From the NCBI GenBank assembly GCA_948468315.1, contig CAOKHL010000010.1, positions 1 through 55,920 of the forward strand: a stretch of DNA of 55,920 nucleotides, in the 5' to 3' direction. Below are positions 17,924-26,906 of this stretch, piece after piece. How positions within the stretch are numbered: the first letter of the stretch is position 1; each line of letters starts with the position of its first letter. The stretch is from an uncultured Eubacteriales bacterium (GTDB taxonomy: Bacteria; Bacillota; Clostridia; TANB77; CAG-508). Below the pieces are notes generated by a model. The model did no database searches and was not told where the DNA came from. It was given only the letters and a program-made list of their open reading frames with translations. Made by a program: the position numbers and the translations under genes.

Positions 17924-18685
17924 TTATCTTTCACTTCCTGTGGTAAAAAATACTTCTTCAGGAGTTTGTTTTGAGTTATCTATTTTCTCTGTTCGATTAA
18001 ACTCCTGCCATGGTCTATATCCTTTTGATTTTTCCATATCTTTTTGATAACACTCAAACTTTTCCTCAAATTCTTCTTGAGGCATTTCTATAAACTTCTC
18101 CTCAGCTTTATCTGCCACATAAAATTTATTTCCAGCTTCAGGGAAATCTACATATACATATAAAATTGGCCTTTTACTTTTATCATTCCTTTTATATACT
18201 CTATTTACAACACATCTTTTAAAATTCTGATTTTTTTGATTTAATGAAATTCCTCGTAAAATAGATGTTGTCTCATTTATGCTTGTAGCAAATTTAGGAT
18301 AATACTTTGCTAAACCTTTTAATTGTGACGTTATTGATGTTTCTTCTGAAAATTTGAAACTGTCTAAACTTTCTGACATATGTGCAAATTCTATAATTGG
18401 AAAGTTTCCATATTTATCTGCAAGTCCAATACTACTAAAAACATCTCTTAAAGTTTCATCATCCAAATCTAATTTACAACTTGCTAAATCTCTATCATTT
18501 TTATGAGCTTCACAGTCTATTCCATCATCTCCTATGTCTGATTTTCGAATCTCATCATAACTTCTACAAAAATTCTCAGGTTTAAAACCATATTTGTGTG
18601 CTCTTAAATTCCATGTAGGATCTAAAATAGTATCTCCTTGTTTTAGCTCTCCATTTTTTGTTACCCATTTTATATTTTTTACTTT
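17924..18685 (-). pseudogene. 5'-truncated transglutaminase-like gene
   Basis: An open frame of about 250 codons that begins at a stop codon overlapping the lepA end and has no start codon or ribosome binding site for its first ~73 codons; the first usable codon is TTG at 18466. The early part, GDTILDPTWNLRAHKYGF, resembles the end of a transglutaminase-like core (Asp-Pro-Thr-Trp), but the half that should carry the catalytic Cys is absent, replaced by intact lepA. It contains no CGG, so it is not explained by the CGGN pattern. Probably a decayed gene left after a rearrangement; the 3' 180 codons may still be translated by coupling with lepA. Confidence 0.6.
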
Positions 18686-20496
18686 TCATCATCATCTAAT
18701 TTTAATACTGACAAAAATGCTTCTTGTGGCATTTCTACTTTTCCTATTTGTCTCATTCTCGCTTTACCACGTTTTTGTTTTTCTAGTAATTTTTTCTTTC
18801 TTGTTATATCTCCACCATAACATTTTGCTAATACATCTTTTCTTAATGCTGATATTGTTTCCCTTGCTATTATTGTTCCTCCAACTACTGCTTGAAGTGG
18901 AACTGTAAATAAATGTCTTGGTATAACTGTTTTTAGTTTTTCTACCATTTTTCTTCCTCTTGTATATGCCATGTCTTTATGAACTATAAATGAAAGAGCA
19001 TCAACCGCTTCTCCATTTACATGTATATCTAATTTTACAAGTTTTGATTCTCTATATTCTTTAAATTCATAATCAAATGATGCATATCCTTTTGTTTTTG
19101 ATTTTAAATTGTCAAAAAAGTCATATATAATCTCATTTAGTGGCATTTCATATATTAGATTTACTCTTGTTTCATCTAAATATTTCATATCTACATAAAT
19201 TCCACGTCTATTTTGGCACATTTCCATTATTCCACCAACATATTCTTTTGGTGTTAAAATATTTGCTGTAACTATTGGTTCTTCTATATATGAGATTTCT
19301 CCTAATGGAGGTAAATCACCTGGGTTATATATATCTAATATTTCTCCACTTGTTTTGTGAACCTTATATATAACAGATGGTGCTGTTGTAATTAAACCTA
19401 AATCAAATTCTCTATCTAGTCTTTCTTCTATTATTTCTAAATGAAGTAGTCCTAAAAATCCACATCTAAACCCGTAGCCTAATGCTGCTGATGTTTCTTG
19501 TTCATATTCTAAGGCTGCATCATTTAATTTTAGTTTTTCTAATGCTAATTTTAAAGCTTCGAACTGGCTTCCATCTATTGGGTAAATTCCACAATATACC
19601 ATTGGTTGAACTTTTTTGTATCCTTGAAGTGGCTCTTCTGCTGGTTCTTTATTTAATGTTATTGTGTCTCCTACATGTATTTCTGATAAACTTTTTATAC
19701 TTGCTGCAATATATCCAACCTCTCCAGCTTTTAACTCTTGTGATGGTAAATATGTACCTGGAGCAAAATATCCTACTTCTGTTACTGTAAACACTTTATT
19801 GGCTTGCATAAGTCGAATCTCATCCCCAACTTTTATTTTACCATCCATTATTCTTACATATGCTACTGCCCCTTTGTAGTTATCATAATATGAGTCAAAT
19901 ATTAGACATTTTGTTTTTGATGTTTCATCTCCTTTTGGAGCAGGTAATTCTGTTACTATCTTTTCAAGAACTTGTTCAACATTTAATCCTGTTTTTGCTG
20001 AAATACATGGACAGCCTTCTGCTGGTATCCCTATTATATCTTCTATTTCTTTTTGTGTTTCCTTAGGTCTTGCACTTGGTAAGTCTATTTTGTTTATTAC
20101 AGGTAATATTTCTAAATTATTGTCTATTGCTAAATATACATTTGCAAGTGTTTGTGCTTCTACTCCTTGTGTGCTATCTACTATTAAAATTGCTCCATCA
20201 CATGCTGCTAAGCTTCTTGACACTTCATAATTAAAGTCTACATGTCCTGGAGTATCAATTAGATTAAAGGTATATTCATTTCCATCTAATGCTTTGTATT
20301 TCATTCTTACAGATTGAGCTTTTATTGTTATTCCTCTTTCTCTTTCTATCTCCATGTTGTCTAGAATTTGGTCTTCCATTTCTCTTTTTGATAATGCTCC
20401 TGTCAATTCTATTAATCTATCTGCAAGTGTAGATTTTCCATGGTCAATATGTGCTATTATACTAAAGTTTCTTATATATTTTTGATATTCGTTCAT
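18679..20496 (-). CDS. lepA: Elongation factor 4 (LepA)
   Basis: A ribosome-associated GTPase that can back-translocate tRNAs and aids 30S biogenesis. 605 residues, full length. G-motifs: [28 protein letters not shown]. The LepA-specific C-terminus ([20 protein letters not shown], then [14 protein letters not shown]) is present. ACGGAGGAATT precedes the ATG. The downstream truncated transglutaminase-like frame overlaps its last codons. Confidence 0.97.
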   Translation of the reverse strand: MNEYQKYIRNFSIIAHIDHGKSTLADRLIELTGALSKREMEDQILDNMEIERERGITIKAQSVRMKYKALDGNEYTFNLIDTPGHVDFNYEVSRSLAACDGAILIVDSTQGVEAQTLANVYLAIDNNLEILPVINKIDLPSARPKETQKEIEDIIGIPAEGCPCISAKTGLNVEQVLEKIVTELPAPKGDETSKTKCLIFDSYYDNYKGAVAYVRIMDGKIKVGDEIRLMQANKVFTVTEVGYFAPGTYLPSQELKAGEVGYIAASIKSLSEIHVGDTITLNKEPAEEPLQGYKKVQPMVYCGIYPIDGSQFEALKLALEKLKLNDAALEYEQETSAALGYGFRCGFLGLLHLEIIEERLDREFDLGLITTAPSVIYKVHKTSGEILDIYNPGDLPPLGEISYIEEPIVTANILTPKEYVGGIMEMCQNRRGIYVDMKYLDETRVNLIYEMPLNEIIYDFFDNLKSKTKGYASFDYEFKEYRESKLVKLDIHVNGEAVDALSFIVHKDMAYTRGRKMVEKLKTVIPRHLFTVPLQAVVGGTIIARETISALRKDVLAKCYGGDITRKKKLLEKQKRGKARMRQIGKVEMPQEAFLSVLKLDDDEK

Positions 20497-20580
20497 AATT
20501 CCTCCGTTTTAACTTTGAAAATTATATCATATTGGGTATGAAAAGTCTAGTGTGTGTTAACTATTTGCAATGTCATTTTT

Positions 20581-20625
20581 TGTCGAACGATTTTTATTGA
20601 CATAAACTATAAATGAAGTTATAAT
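20581..20625 (+). promoter_or_regulatory. Consensus sigma-A promoter of rpn with 0A box
   Basis: TTGACA at 20597-20602 and TATAAT at 20620-20625 with a 17-bp spacer form a perfect consensus promoter for the rpn gene. A Spo0A box, TGTCGAA, lies at 20581-20587, 9 bp before the -35. The predicted leader is about 140 nt long and AT-rich. Confidence 0.8.
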
Positions 20626-20773
20626 ATCTATATAAAATATTTTTTCAAAGAAAGTTTAAAATTCTTTTAATTCAAAAAATTTATATCTAAGAAATATTTT
20701 TAATAAAAAGTTAAATAATCTTGAGAAAATATTGCAAAAAAAATAAACAAACATTATAATAAGGAGGAATTGA

Positions 20774-21622
20774 ATGAACCAAAACAAACTACAAATATCA
20801 AATGTAAACATTGGTAATACTAAAGAAAACAAACCATACAACCTAAAAAATGATGTGATATTTAAGACATTTTTCTCAAGAAAAGGAAATGAAATATTTT
20901 TAATAGATTTTTTAGAAGCATTACTTAAAATAAAAATAGAAGAAATACAAATAAAAGAAGAAGTAAACTTAGAAAAACTATCAATTGAGGAAAAAGGCGG
21001 AAGGCTAGATTTACAAGCAAAGTTAAATGATGGAATAGTAGTAAATATAGAACTTCAAATAAAAAATAATCAAAATATAGAAGAAAGAACGACATATTAT
21101 AGTTCAAAAGTAATATCAAGAGAAACTAAAAGAGGCTCAGACTATCAAAAAATTAATAAGGTAATAATGATAAATATATTAGATTACGAATTATTAGGTT
21201 TTGATGAATATATATCAGAAACAGCAATTGTATTAAATAAACATAGAGAATATGAAGTATTAAAAGGAATAAAATGGTATTTTATAGAACTACCAAAATT
21301 TAGAAAGCAAAATCCTAATATGAATGAGAAAATCAATCAATGGTTAGTGTTTTTAGATGATTATAATAAGGAGGCGGTGAAATTGGCAGAAGAAAAAAAT
21401 GATACCTTAAAAAAGGCAAGAATCGAAATGAATTATTTAACAGGAGATGAAGAAGTAAGAAGATTAGCTGAATTAAGAGAAAAATGGGAAATGGATAGAG
21501 TTTCTGAAATCAATTTTGCAAAATTAGAAATAGCCAAAAAAATGTTAAAAAAAGGAATGGATATTGATACAATAATAGAATTGACAGGGTTAACTAAAAA
21601 GGATTTAGAAGAAATCTCTTAG
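20774..21622 (+). CDS. Rpn-family PD-(D/E)XK nuclease
   Basis: A recombination-promoting nuclease/putative transposase family protein, 282 residues. NDVIFKTFFSRKGNEIFLIDFL is the family N-terminus; GGRLDLQAKL and VVNIELQIK hold the nuclease acidic and E-x-Q residues; TTYYSSKVISRETKRGSDYQ follows. The last ~80 residues form a charged helical region ending MDIDTIIELTGLTKKDLEEI. Inside the gene AAGGAGG is followed 8 nt later by an in-frame TTG (21383), which would give the C-terminal 79 residues alone, as reported for internal small products of Rpn genes in enterics. A second copy starts beyond the right edge of the window. Confidence 0.88.
   Translation: MNQNKLQISNVNIGNTKENKPYNLKNDVIFKTFFSRKGNEIFLIDFLEALLKIKIEEIQIKEEVNLEKLSIEEKGGRLDLQAKLNDGIVVNIELQIKNNQNIEERTTYYSSKVISRETKRGSDYQKINKVIMINILDYELLGFDEYISETAIVLNKHREYEVLKGIKWYFIELPKFRKQNPNMNEKINQWLVFLDDYNKEAVKLAEEKNDTLKKARIEMNYLTGDEEVRRLAELREKWEMDRVSEINFAKLEIAKKMLKKGMDIDTIIELTGLTKKDLEEIS
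21368..21385 (+). promoter_or_regulatory. Internal ribosome binding site and TTG start in rpn
   Basis: AAGGAGG with an 8-nt spacer and TTG GCA GAA, in the rpn frame. The same arrangement is kept in the second rpn copy near 55885-55900, while the flanking peptide (FLDDYNKEAVKLAEEKND) is also kept, so coding constraint alone could explain part of it. Confidence 0.55.
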
Positions 21623-21643
21623 TCCAATTCTTATATAAAAACA

Positions 21644-21682
21644 AAAAAGTGTATAAGTTCGAAATTAACTTATACACTTTTT
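21644..21682. terminator. Bidirectional terminator
   Basis: AAAAAGTGTATAAGTT pairs with AACTTATACACTTTTT across a 7-nt loop, between the convergent rpn and ABC transporter genes. Confidence 0.88.
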
Positions 21683-21695
21683 ATTTATCCTAAAT

Positions 21696-24600
21696 TTATT
21701 CTGACCTCAAAGCTAATACAGGGTCTTCTTTAGCAGCCTTTTTAGATGGTATTATTCCACCAATTAAAGTTAAAATTGTACTTAAAACAACCAAAATAAT
21801 ACCTGCCATAGTTGGTAAAGTTGCTCTAACATTTGCACCATTAGAAACTAAATAAATAATTTTATTTATAGGAATTAATAACAGTAATGTAATACCAATT
21901 CCAATTGCTCCTGACAATAACCCAATGATAAATGTCTCTGCATTAAACACTTGTGAAACATTATGTTTTGAAGCTCCTATCGCTCTTAAAATACCGATTT
22001 CCTTTTTACGTTCTAATACACTAATATATGTTATAACACCAATCATAATAGAAGATACAATTAATGATATACTAACAAATGCAACAAGTACATAACTAAT
22101 TACATCAATAATTGTTGTAACAGAACTCATTAATGTTCCTACCATGTCAGTATAAGAAATAACTTTATCTTCATTTCCTTCTGCTTCCATTTTATTGTTG
22201 TACTCATTTAATAAATTAGTAATTGCTTCATTTCCCTCAAAATCTTTTGGATAAATATTAATTCCTGATGGTTTTTCTAAATCTGCATAATCTAATTTTT
22301 TCAAATTGTTTTCATAAGTAGTTCTTTCTTTAGACATAAGTGAAGCAAATAATTCAGATAATTCCTCTTCATTCATTTTCATCTTAAATGCTCTTGCGAA
22401 AGCTTTTTCATCAATACTAAATGCACTAGCCATTGATTTACTTAATTTGTTAATACTTGCTGTCATTTCCTTTTCTAAACTTTTACTCATAGATGTCATA
22501 ACAGTTTTCATGTATTTTTCCATAATTTTAGAAATTTGTTTATCTAAATTCTGAGACTCAATTATTTTTGATAAATTATTACTTATAATCTTTTTTGCTT
22601 CCTCTGACTCAATATATTCTTTTAAATATTTGTCTAAATCAGTAATCATAACAAAATTATTTTCTTTTGCATATTCTTCATATCCATTCAAAATCTTTAT
22701 CATAATTTTATTTAATTGTTCTTCAGTAATTTTAATCTCTCCATTTTCTTTAATAATCTCTTCGATTTCTTTGCTTATCATTTCTCCAACTTCTTTTGAA
22801 CCAAGATATTCTAGCAATTGTTTACTGACTTGATTAATATCTGCTTCTGGATGCTTTTTCATATATTCTTCATAACCTTTTAAAAGCTCTGTTATTAATA
22901 ATTGTATATCATTACTTGAGAGTGAAAATTTTAACTCTCCTAAAACATCATTTATATTAAGTGTTGGTAATGAATTTTGAGTTGCTATATTATTTAAATT
23001 TCCAAAATCTACTTTAATTTTTGATTGATCTATTTTGAATGCTGATTGTATTGCTTTTGTGTCTATTTCAATTAAAGAATTCATATCAAAAGCATTATTT
23101 CCTTCATTATCATCAAATTTCTTTCCAGTAAATACATTTGTATCAGGTGTTTCTATTTGCTGCTTTACTATTTCACTATTTAATGCATTTTCAATAATAT
23201 GATTTGTTAAACTTGATAAATAGCCAATTCCTGGCATTAACATAGCTGCTGTAACTCCTTCTTTTGGCTGTACAATTCCAACAATCTTTAAATCTTCTCC
23301 TTTTTCTACTAGTTGTTTCATATAAGTTGTATTGTCTGTTTTGTCTCTCCAAATTTTATATTCTGAATCATATTCATAACAATCACTACTATTGATTAAT
23401 TTAAATGTTTTTCCTAATATATCCTTATAAGAATAAGAATCCATATTCTCTATTGTGTCTACATTTTCTTCTTTTAAAAATTGGTTTATCATATTATCTA
23501 GTTCTTCATAATCTTTTAATCCTAATGCATATAACATAAAATCACTAATATTTCCATTAGATGTTAATACTAAAACACACTCATTATACTTTGTTGGCCA
23601 ATTTCCTGCTTTTATATCATACTGACTTTCAAATAGGTTTTTATCACTTGGCATTTGAAAAAATACGTCTGTGCTCATCATACTAGACATTAAGCTATTC
23701 TGACTAACTCCTGAACCCATTCCTAATCCTGTAAAAGAAACATCAGGATTTATTTGTCTTAATTTTTCAGTATCAGTACTATAAATTTTTGGGCTAACAC
23801 TATAAGTATATTCAACAGTTTTAGCATATTCATTTATTTTACATTCATCACTTTCCAAATATTGTTTTAAAGATGCTAAATCATTTGATCCAATAGTTGA
23901 AAACATATTTGTTATCATGTTTGTAACATTAATATCTCCATTTTTCTCATTTTGATTTGTATCAAAACCTGTTCCAATTAACATTGAACTCATATCTATT
24001 CCTGTACTTTGTATTTGCAATGGATATTCAGATAATGTATCTTCTTCTACTGATTTTATATATGTATTTACACCATTTGATAATGATAATATAAGTGCTA
24101 TACCTATAATTCCAATTGAACCTGCAAAAGCAGTTAAAAATGTTCTTCCTTTTTTTGTCTTTAAATTATTGAAACTTAAAAATAAAGAAGTTAAAAATGA
24201 CATAGATGTTTTTCCCATATTTTTATGTTTTGGCTTTTCATTTTTCTCATTTTCTATTTCATATGGGTCTGTATCTGAACGTATTTTTCCATCTCTTAAA
24301 TTTACTATACGTGTAGCATAAGTCTCAGCCAATTCTGGGTTATGTGTTACCATTACAACAAGACGGTCTTTAGCTACTTCTTTTAATAGTTCCATTACTT
24401 GAATACTAGTATCACTATCTAATGCTCCTGTTGGTTCATCTGCAAGTAATATATCTGGGTTATTTACTAAAGCTCTTGCAATTGCAACCCTTTGCATTTG
24501 CCCACCAGATAATTGATTAGGCTTTTTGTGTGCTTGTTCTTTAAGCCCCACTTGTTCTAAAGCCTCCATTGCCATTTGCTTACGTTTACTTCTAGATACT

Positions 24601-24935
24601 CCTGAAATTGTTAGTGCTAATTCTACATTTGATAAAATAGTCTGATGTGGAATTAAGTTATAACTTTGAAATACAAATCCAATTGTATGATTACGATATG
24701 AATCCCAATCTCTATCTTTATAGTTCTTTGTCGAGATTTCGTTAATTATTAAATCTCCTTTATCATAGCGGTCTAAACCTCCAATAATGTTCAAAAGTGT
24801 TGTTTTTCCAGAACCACTTGGTCCTAAAATAGCAACAAATTCATTATCTCTAAGATTTAAACTTACATCATCTAATGCTTTTTGTATTAAGTTTCCAGTT
24901 TTATATTGTTTATAAATATTTTTAATTTGTAACAT
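21696..24935 (-). CDS. Fused ATPase-permease ABC exporter (MacB/FtsX type)
   Basis: A 1079-residue single-chain mechanotransmission ABC protein. The ATPase occupies residues 1-230: Walker A GPSGSGKTT, signature LSGGQMQR, Walker B ILLADEPTGALD, H-loop VMVTHNPE. A membrane segment at about 265 (FAGSIGIIGIALILSLSNG) leads to a ~650-residue extracytoplasmic domain rich in charged coiled segments. Three membrane helices and the FtsX core (RKKEIGILRAIGASKHNV) close the protein. Such transporters act in peptide resistance or lipoprotein/surface handling; the substrate is unknown. The MITE copy 2 lies upstream. Confidence 0.92.
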   Translation of the reverse strand: MLQIKNIYKQYKTGNLIQKALDDVSLNLRDNEFVAILGPSGSGKTTLLNIIGGLDRYDKGDLIINEISTKNYKDRDWDSYRNHTIGFVFQSYNLIPHQTILSNVELALTISGVSRSKRKQMAMEALEQVGLKEQAHKKPNQLSGGQMQRVAIARALVNNPDILLADEPTGALDSDTSIQVMELLKEVAKDRLVVMVTHNPELAETYATRIVNLRDGKIRSDTDPYEIENEKNEKPKHKNMGKTSMSFLTSLFLSFNNLKTKKGRTFLTAFAGSIGIIGIALILSLSNGVNTYIKSVEEDTLSEYPLQIQSTGIDMSSMLIGTGFDTNQNEKNGDINVTNMITNMFSTIGSNDLASLKQYLESDECKINEYAKTVEYTYSVSPKIYSTDTEKLRQINPDVSFTGLGMGSGVSQNSLMSSMMSTDVFFQMPSDKNLFESQYDIKAGNWPTKYNECVLVLTSNGNISDFMLYALGLKDYEELDNMINQFLKEENVDTIENMDSYSYKDILGKTFKLINSSDCYEYDSEYKIWRDKTDNTTYMKQLVEKGEDLKIVGIVQPKEGVTAAMLMPGIGYLSSLTNHIIENALNSEIVKQQIETPDTNVFTGKKFDDNEGNNAFDMNSLIEIDTKAIQSAFKIDQSKIKVDFGNLNNIATQNSLPTLNINDVLGELKFSLSSNDIQLLITELLKGYEEYMKKHPEADINQVSKQLLEYLGSKEVGEMISKEIEEIIKENGEIKITEEQLNKIMIKILNGYEEYAKENNFVMITDLDKYLKEYIESEEAKKIISNNLSKIIESQNLDKQISKIMEKYMKTVMTSMSKSLEKEMTASINKLSKSMASAFSIDEKAFARAFKMKMNEEELSELFASLMSKERTTYENNLKKLDYADLEKPSGINIYPKDFEGNEAITNLLNEYNNKMEAEGNEDKVISYTDMVGTLMSSVTTIIDVISYVLVAFVSISLIVSSIMIGVITYISVLERKKEIGILRAIGASKHNVSQVFNAETFIIGLLSGAIGIGITLLLLIPINKIIYLVSNGANVRATLPTMAGIILVVLSTILTLIGGIIPSKKAAKEDPVLALRSE

Positions 24936-25045
24936 ATTTTATTCTCCTTAAAAATTTCCCCTTTACAAATTTTTTCCTCATTATTATATGATAACATAAA
25001 ATTACTTGTTTTTCAATGTATATTTTTTATTTTAGTAAAAAGTTC

Positions 25046-25241
25046 GTTACAATTCACAGTTATGAAAGTTACATATATATTAAAATCCAGTGACGCGCAG
25101 CTTGGGAGGGCTCTCTCATTTTAAACAATAATTTATAGCACAAATTTTAAATTATATATGCAGTTCTTTGGAAAGTTTGCTTAGGCCAGTAAGGAACGGA
25201 ATTTTAATATATATATAACTTTCATAATTGTGAATTGTAAC
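25046..25241 (+). mobile_element. MITE-like element, copy 2
   Basis: A 196-bp copy of the element at 5913, here in the same orientation as copy 3. The ends are 41 bp long with two differences that in RNA would be one G-U and one mismatch. TTC/GAA extend the inverted repeat outward by 3 bp. The interior GTGACGCGCAGCTTGGGAGG block and CCAGTAAGGAACGG block are kept while the middle is more variable. Confidence 0.85.
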
Positions 25242-25307
25242 GAAAGCTCTTCTAGTCCAAAATTAAGACTATATCGATTATATTCAATATAGTCTTAATT
25301 TTATTCA

Positions 25308-25646
25308 CTAATAATTATCCAATCCTCCATACAGATTATAAACATTCGTATATCCCATTTTTTTGAGCTTATTATATGCCTTTGTACTTCTAAATCCAGT
25401 TGAGCAATATAAAACTATTGATTTATCTTTGTTTTTTATAATCTTTTCAAAGTCTTCATTAATCTCATATTCGGGAATATTTATACTTTCATATATGTGA
25501 CTTTCCTCATATTCTCTTTTATTTCGTACATCAATAATTTCGCTTCCTTCTAATTGTTTTATCTTTAGTTCTTCTAATGTCACATCATAATCTTCCAAAT
25601 GTCTAAAAAGTTTCTTTTTTAATTTATATTTTATTTCTTCTAACAT
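25308..25646 (-). CDS. Rhodanese-like domain protein
   Basis: A single rhodanese domain, 112 residues. The catalytic loop is VLYCSTGFRS with Cys as the sulfur-accepting residue; IIDVRNKREYEESHI is the family motif before it. About 25 residues precede the domain. GGAGG lies 5 nt before the ATG at 25646, so I prefer it to the ATG four codons upstream. Likely a sulfurtransferase; the acceptor is unknown. Confidence 0.9.
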   Translation of the reverse strand: MLEEIKYKLKKKLFRHLEDYDVTLEELKIKQLEGSEIIDVRNKREYEESHIYESINIPEYEINEDFEKIIKNKDKSIVLYCSTGFRSTKAYNKLKKMGYTNVYNLYGGLDNY

Positions 25647-25709
25647 TTTTCCCTCCATATAATATTACTTTATAATATTATATGTTATAAATTTTATAAT
25701 GTAATAATT

Positions 25710-25716
25710 TGTCGAA
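25710..25716. promoter_or_regulatory. Spo0A box
   Basis: TGTCGAA, about 60 bp upstream of the rhodanese gene and 140 bp from the DnaA-box cluster, within a gene-free stretch (25647-26103). Confidence 0.35.
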
Positions 25717-25855
25717 TTTATAATTTTTATATCGTTTTTTAGATAGCTTTGTCGCCTAATATTACAAAATATTTTATTTTATATATTTTTATTTCATAAA
25801 TATTACAATTATGTCTATTTGATTACATTATGTTTATTTATTTATGTCATCTATC

Positions 25856-25935
25856 TTTCCACAACAATTGTGGAAACTGTGGATAACTCTGTGAATAACT
25901 TTTTTCTGCGGTTTTGAGGTTAACAGTTTTCCACA
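25856..25935. promoter_or_regulatory. Cluster of five DnaA-box-like sites
   Basis: In 80 bp: TTTCCACAA (25856), TTGTGGAAA (25868), TGTGGATAA (25878, perfect consensus in reverse), TGTGAATAA (25890, fits TTATNCACA) and TTTTCCACA (25927). The first two form an inverted pair. The surrounding 450 bp is gene-free and extremely AT-rich. This looks like a DnaA-binding region. Replication origin genes (dnaA, dnaN, rpmH) are not nearby and gene orientation does not diverge here, so a DnaA-titration or regulatory cluster is as likely as oriC. Confidence 0.55.
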
Positions 25936-26032
25936 TATTATATGTTGATAATTTGTGTATTAATTATTTTGTATTAAAAATCCATTTTATGTATATCATT
26001 TTACAAAAACTTATAAATTTTTACACATATTA

Positions 26033-26086
26033 AAAATACTGTTATTTAGTATATAATAATAAATATATACTAAATAACAGTATTTT
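26033..26086 (-). terminator. Long AT-rich hairpin after DUF1294 gene
   Basis: Perfect 23-bp arms beginning AAAATACTGTTATTTAG with an 8-nt loop. It lies 17 bp after the stop of the DUF1294 gene and is followed by T-rich DNA. Probably its terminator, unusually long and uniformly AT-rich. Confidence 0.6.
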
Positions 26087-26103
26087 AGAATTATAATTTA
26101 AAC

Positions 26104-26388
26104 TTAAATCATATATCTCAAATATATAAAAATTAATATCTCCAGAATTAAAATTAAAGGCATACCAATTTTAAATTTCATCTTTTTAGTCTTATGATGG
26201 AACACATACATTCCAATAATTGTACCTATTCCTCCACCTAAAATAGTAAATCCAAATAAAGTATTTTCTGGTATTCTTCTGTCTCCCTTTTTTGCTTTAT
26301 GTTTATCCAGTCCCATAACTAAAAAACCTAAAATATTAATTATTATTAAATATATTATTACAATCTGTGTAAAATTCATTTCTAGCAT
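26104..26388 (-). CDS. DUF1294 membrane protein
   Basis: A 94-residue inner-membrane protein with about three membrane helices. The family motif MGLDKHKAKKGDRRIPENTL lies in the first loop and is followed by GGGIGTIIGMYVFHHKTK. AGGAAGG precedes the ATG. The function of DUF1294 is unknown. It follows the HIT gene by 11 nt and is likely in one transcript with it. Confidence 0.88.
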   Translation of the reverse strand: MLEMNFTQIVIIYLIIINILGFLVMGLDKHKAKKGDRRIPENTLFGFTILGGGIGTIIGMYVFHHKTKKMKFKIGMPLILILEILIFIYLRYMI

Positions 26389-26399
26389 AATCCTTCCTC

Positions 26400-26747
26400 T
26401 TATACAATCTTATCTCCAAACTTAGCTCCTGCTAATAAATGATAATGTAAATGCATAACTTCTTGTCCAGAATCTTTACCACAATTTACAATAACTCTAT
26501 AACCATTTTCAATAAAACCTTGTTCTTCTGCTATTTTATTCATAGCTTTATGAATAGCCCATACATATTTCTCATCATCATCTGAAAGTTCAGCTAAAGA
26601 CTCAATATGTTTTTTAGGTATTACTAAAATATGAATTGGCGCTGCTGGATTTATATCTTTAAAACCATATACAAATTCATCTTCATACACCTTAGTTGAA
26701 GGTATTTCTCCTTTTATAATTTTACAAAATAAACAATCTTTATCCAT
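26400..26747 (-). CDS. HIT-family nucleotide-binding hydrolase (HinT-like)
   Basis: A 115-residue histidine-triad protein that hydrolyses nucleotide phosphoramidates. DCLFCKIIKGEIPS is the N-terminal zinc-like motif, and the triad is in QEVMHLHYHLLAG. Start at 26747 with AGAGGAG 8 nt upstream. An open frame runs on upstream through palindromic repeats, but that part is not coding. It lies after alaS on the same strand. Confidence 0.93.
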   Translation of the reverse strand: MDKDCLFCKIIKGEIPSTKVYEDEFVYGFKDINPAAPIHILVIPKKHIESLAELSDDDEKYVWAIHKAMNKIAEEQGFIENGYRVIVNCGKDSGQEVMHLHYHLLAGAKFGDKIV

Positions 26748-26769
26748 AATTAAACTCCTCTCAAATTTT

Positions 26770-26906
26770 GGATTGGGGACAGATCTTTTTGTATTGGGGA
26801 CAGGTCTTTTCGCGAAAAGACCTGTCCCCAATACAAAAAAGAAATGGCACCTAGCAGGGAAATAGCTAACTCCCTGAAAAAGAACCGGCACTAAACAGGG
26901 AATTAG
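26770..26906. repeat. Compound REP-like repeat with 44-bp perfect palindrome
   Basis: The core is a loopless perfect palindrome at 26791-26834 (arms GTATTGGGGACAGGTC..CG). A partial copy precedes it (26774-26790). After it comes a second unit, 26846-26906, matching the GCCGGTTCTTTTT family at 17052 in reverse. The GGGACAGGTCTTTTCGCG core also occurs at 33181. The alaS stop codon falls inside the edge of this repeat. Confidence 0.8.

Noticed and set aside
17924..18685. Transglutaminase-like fragment as another CGGN case
   Set aside because: There is no CGG in or near it; the missing half is replaced by intact lepA, so it is a true truncation.
25856..25935. Firm call of oriC
   Set aside because: No dnaA, dnaN or rpmH nearby and no change in gene orientation; kept only as a DnaA-box cluster.
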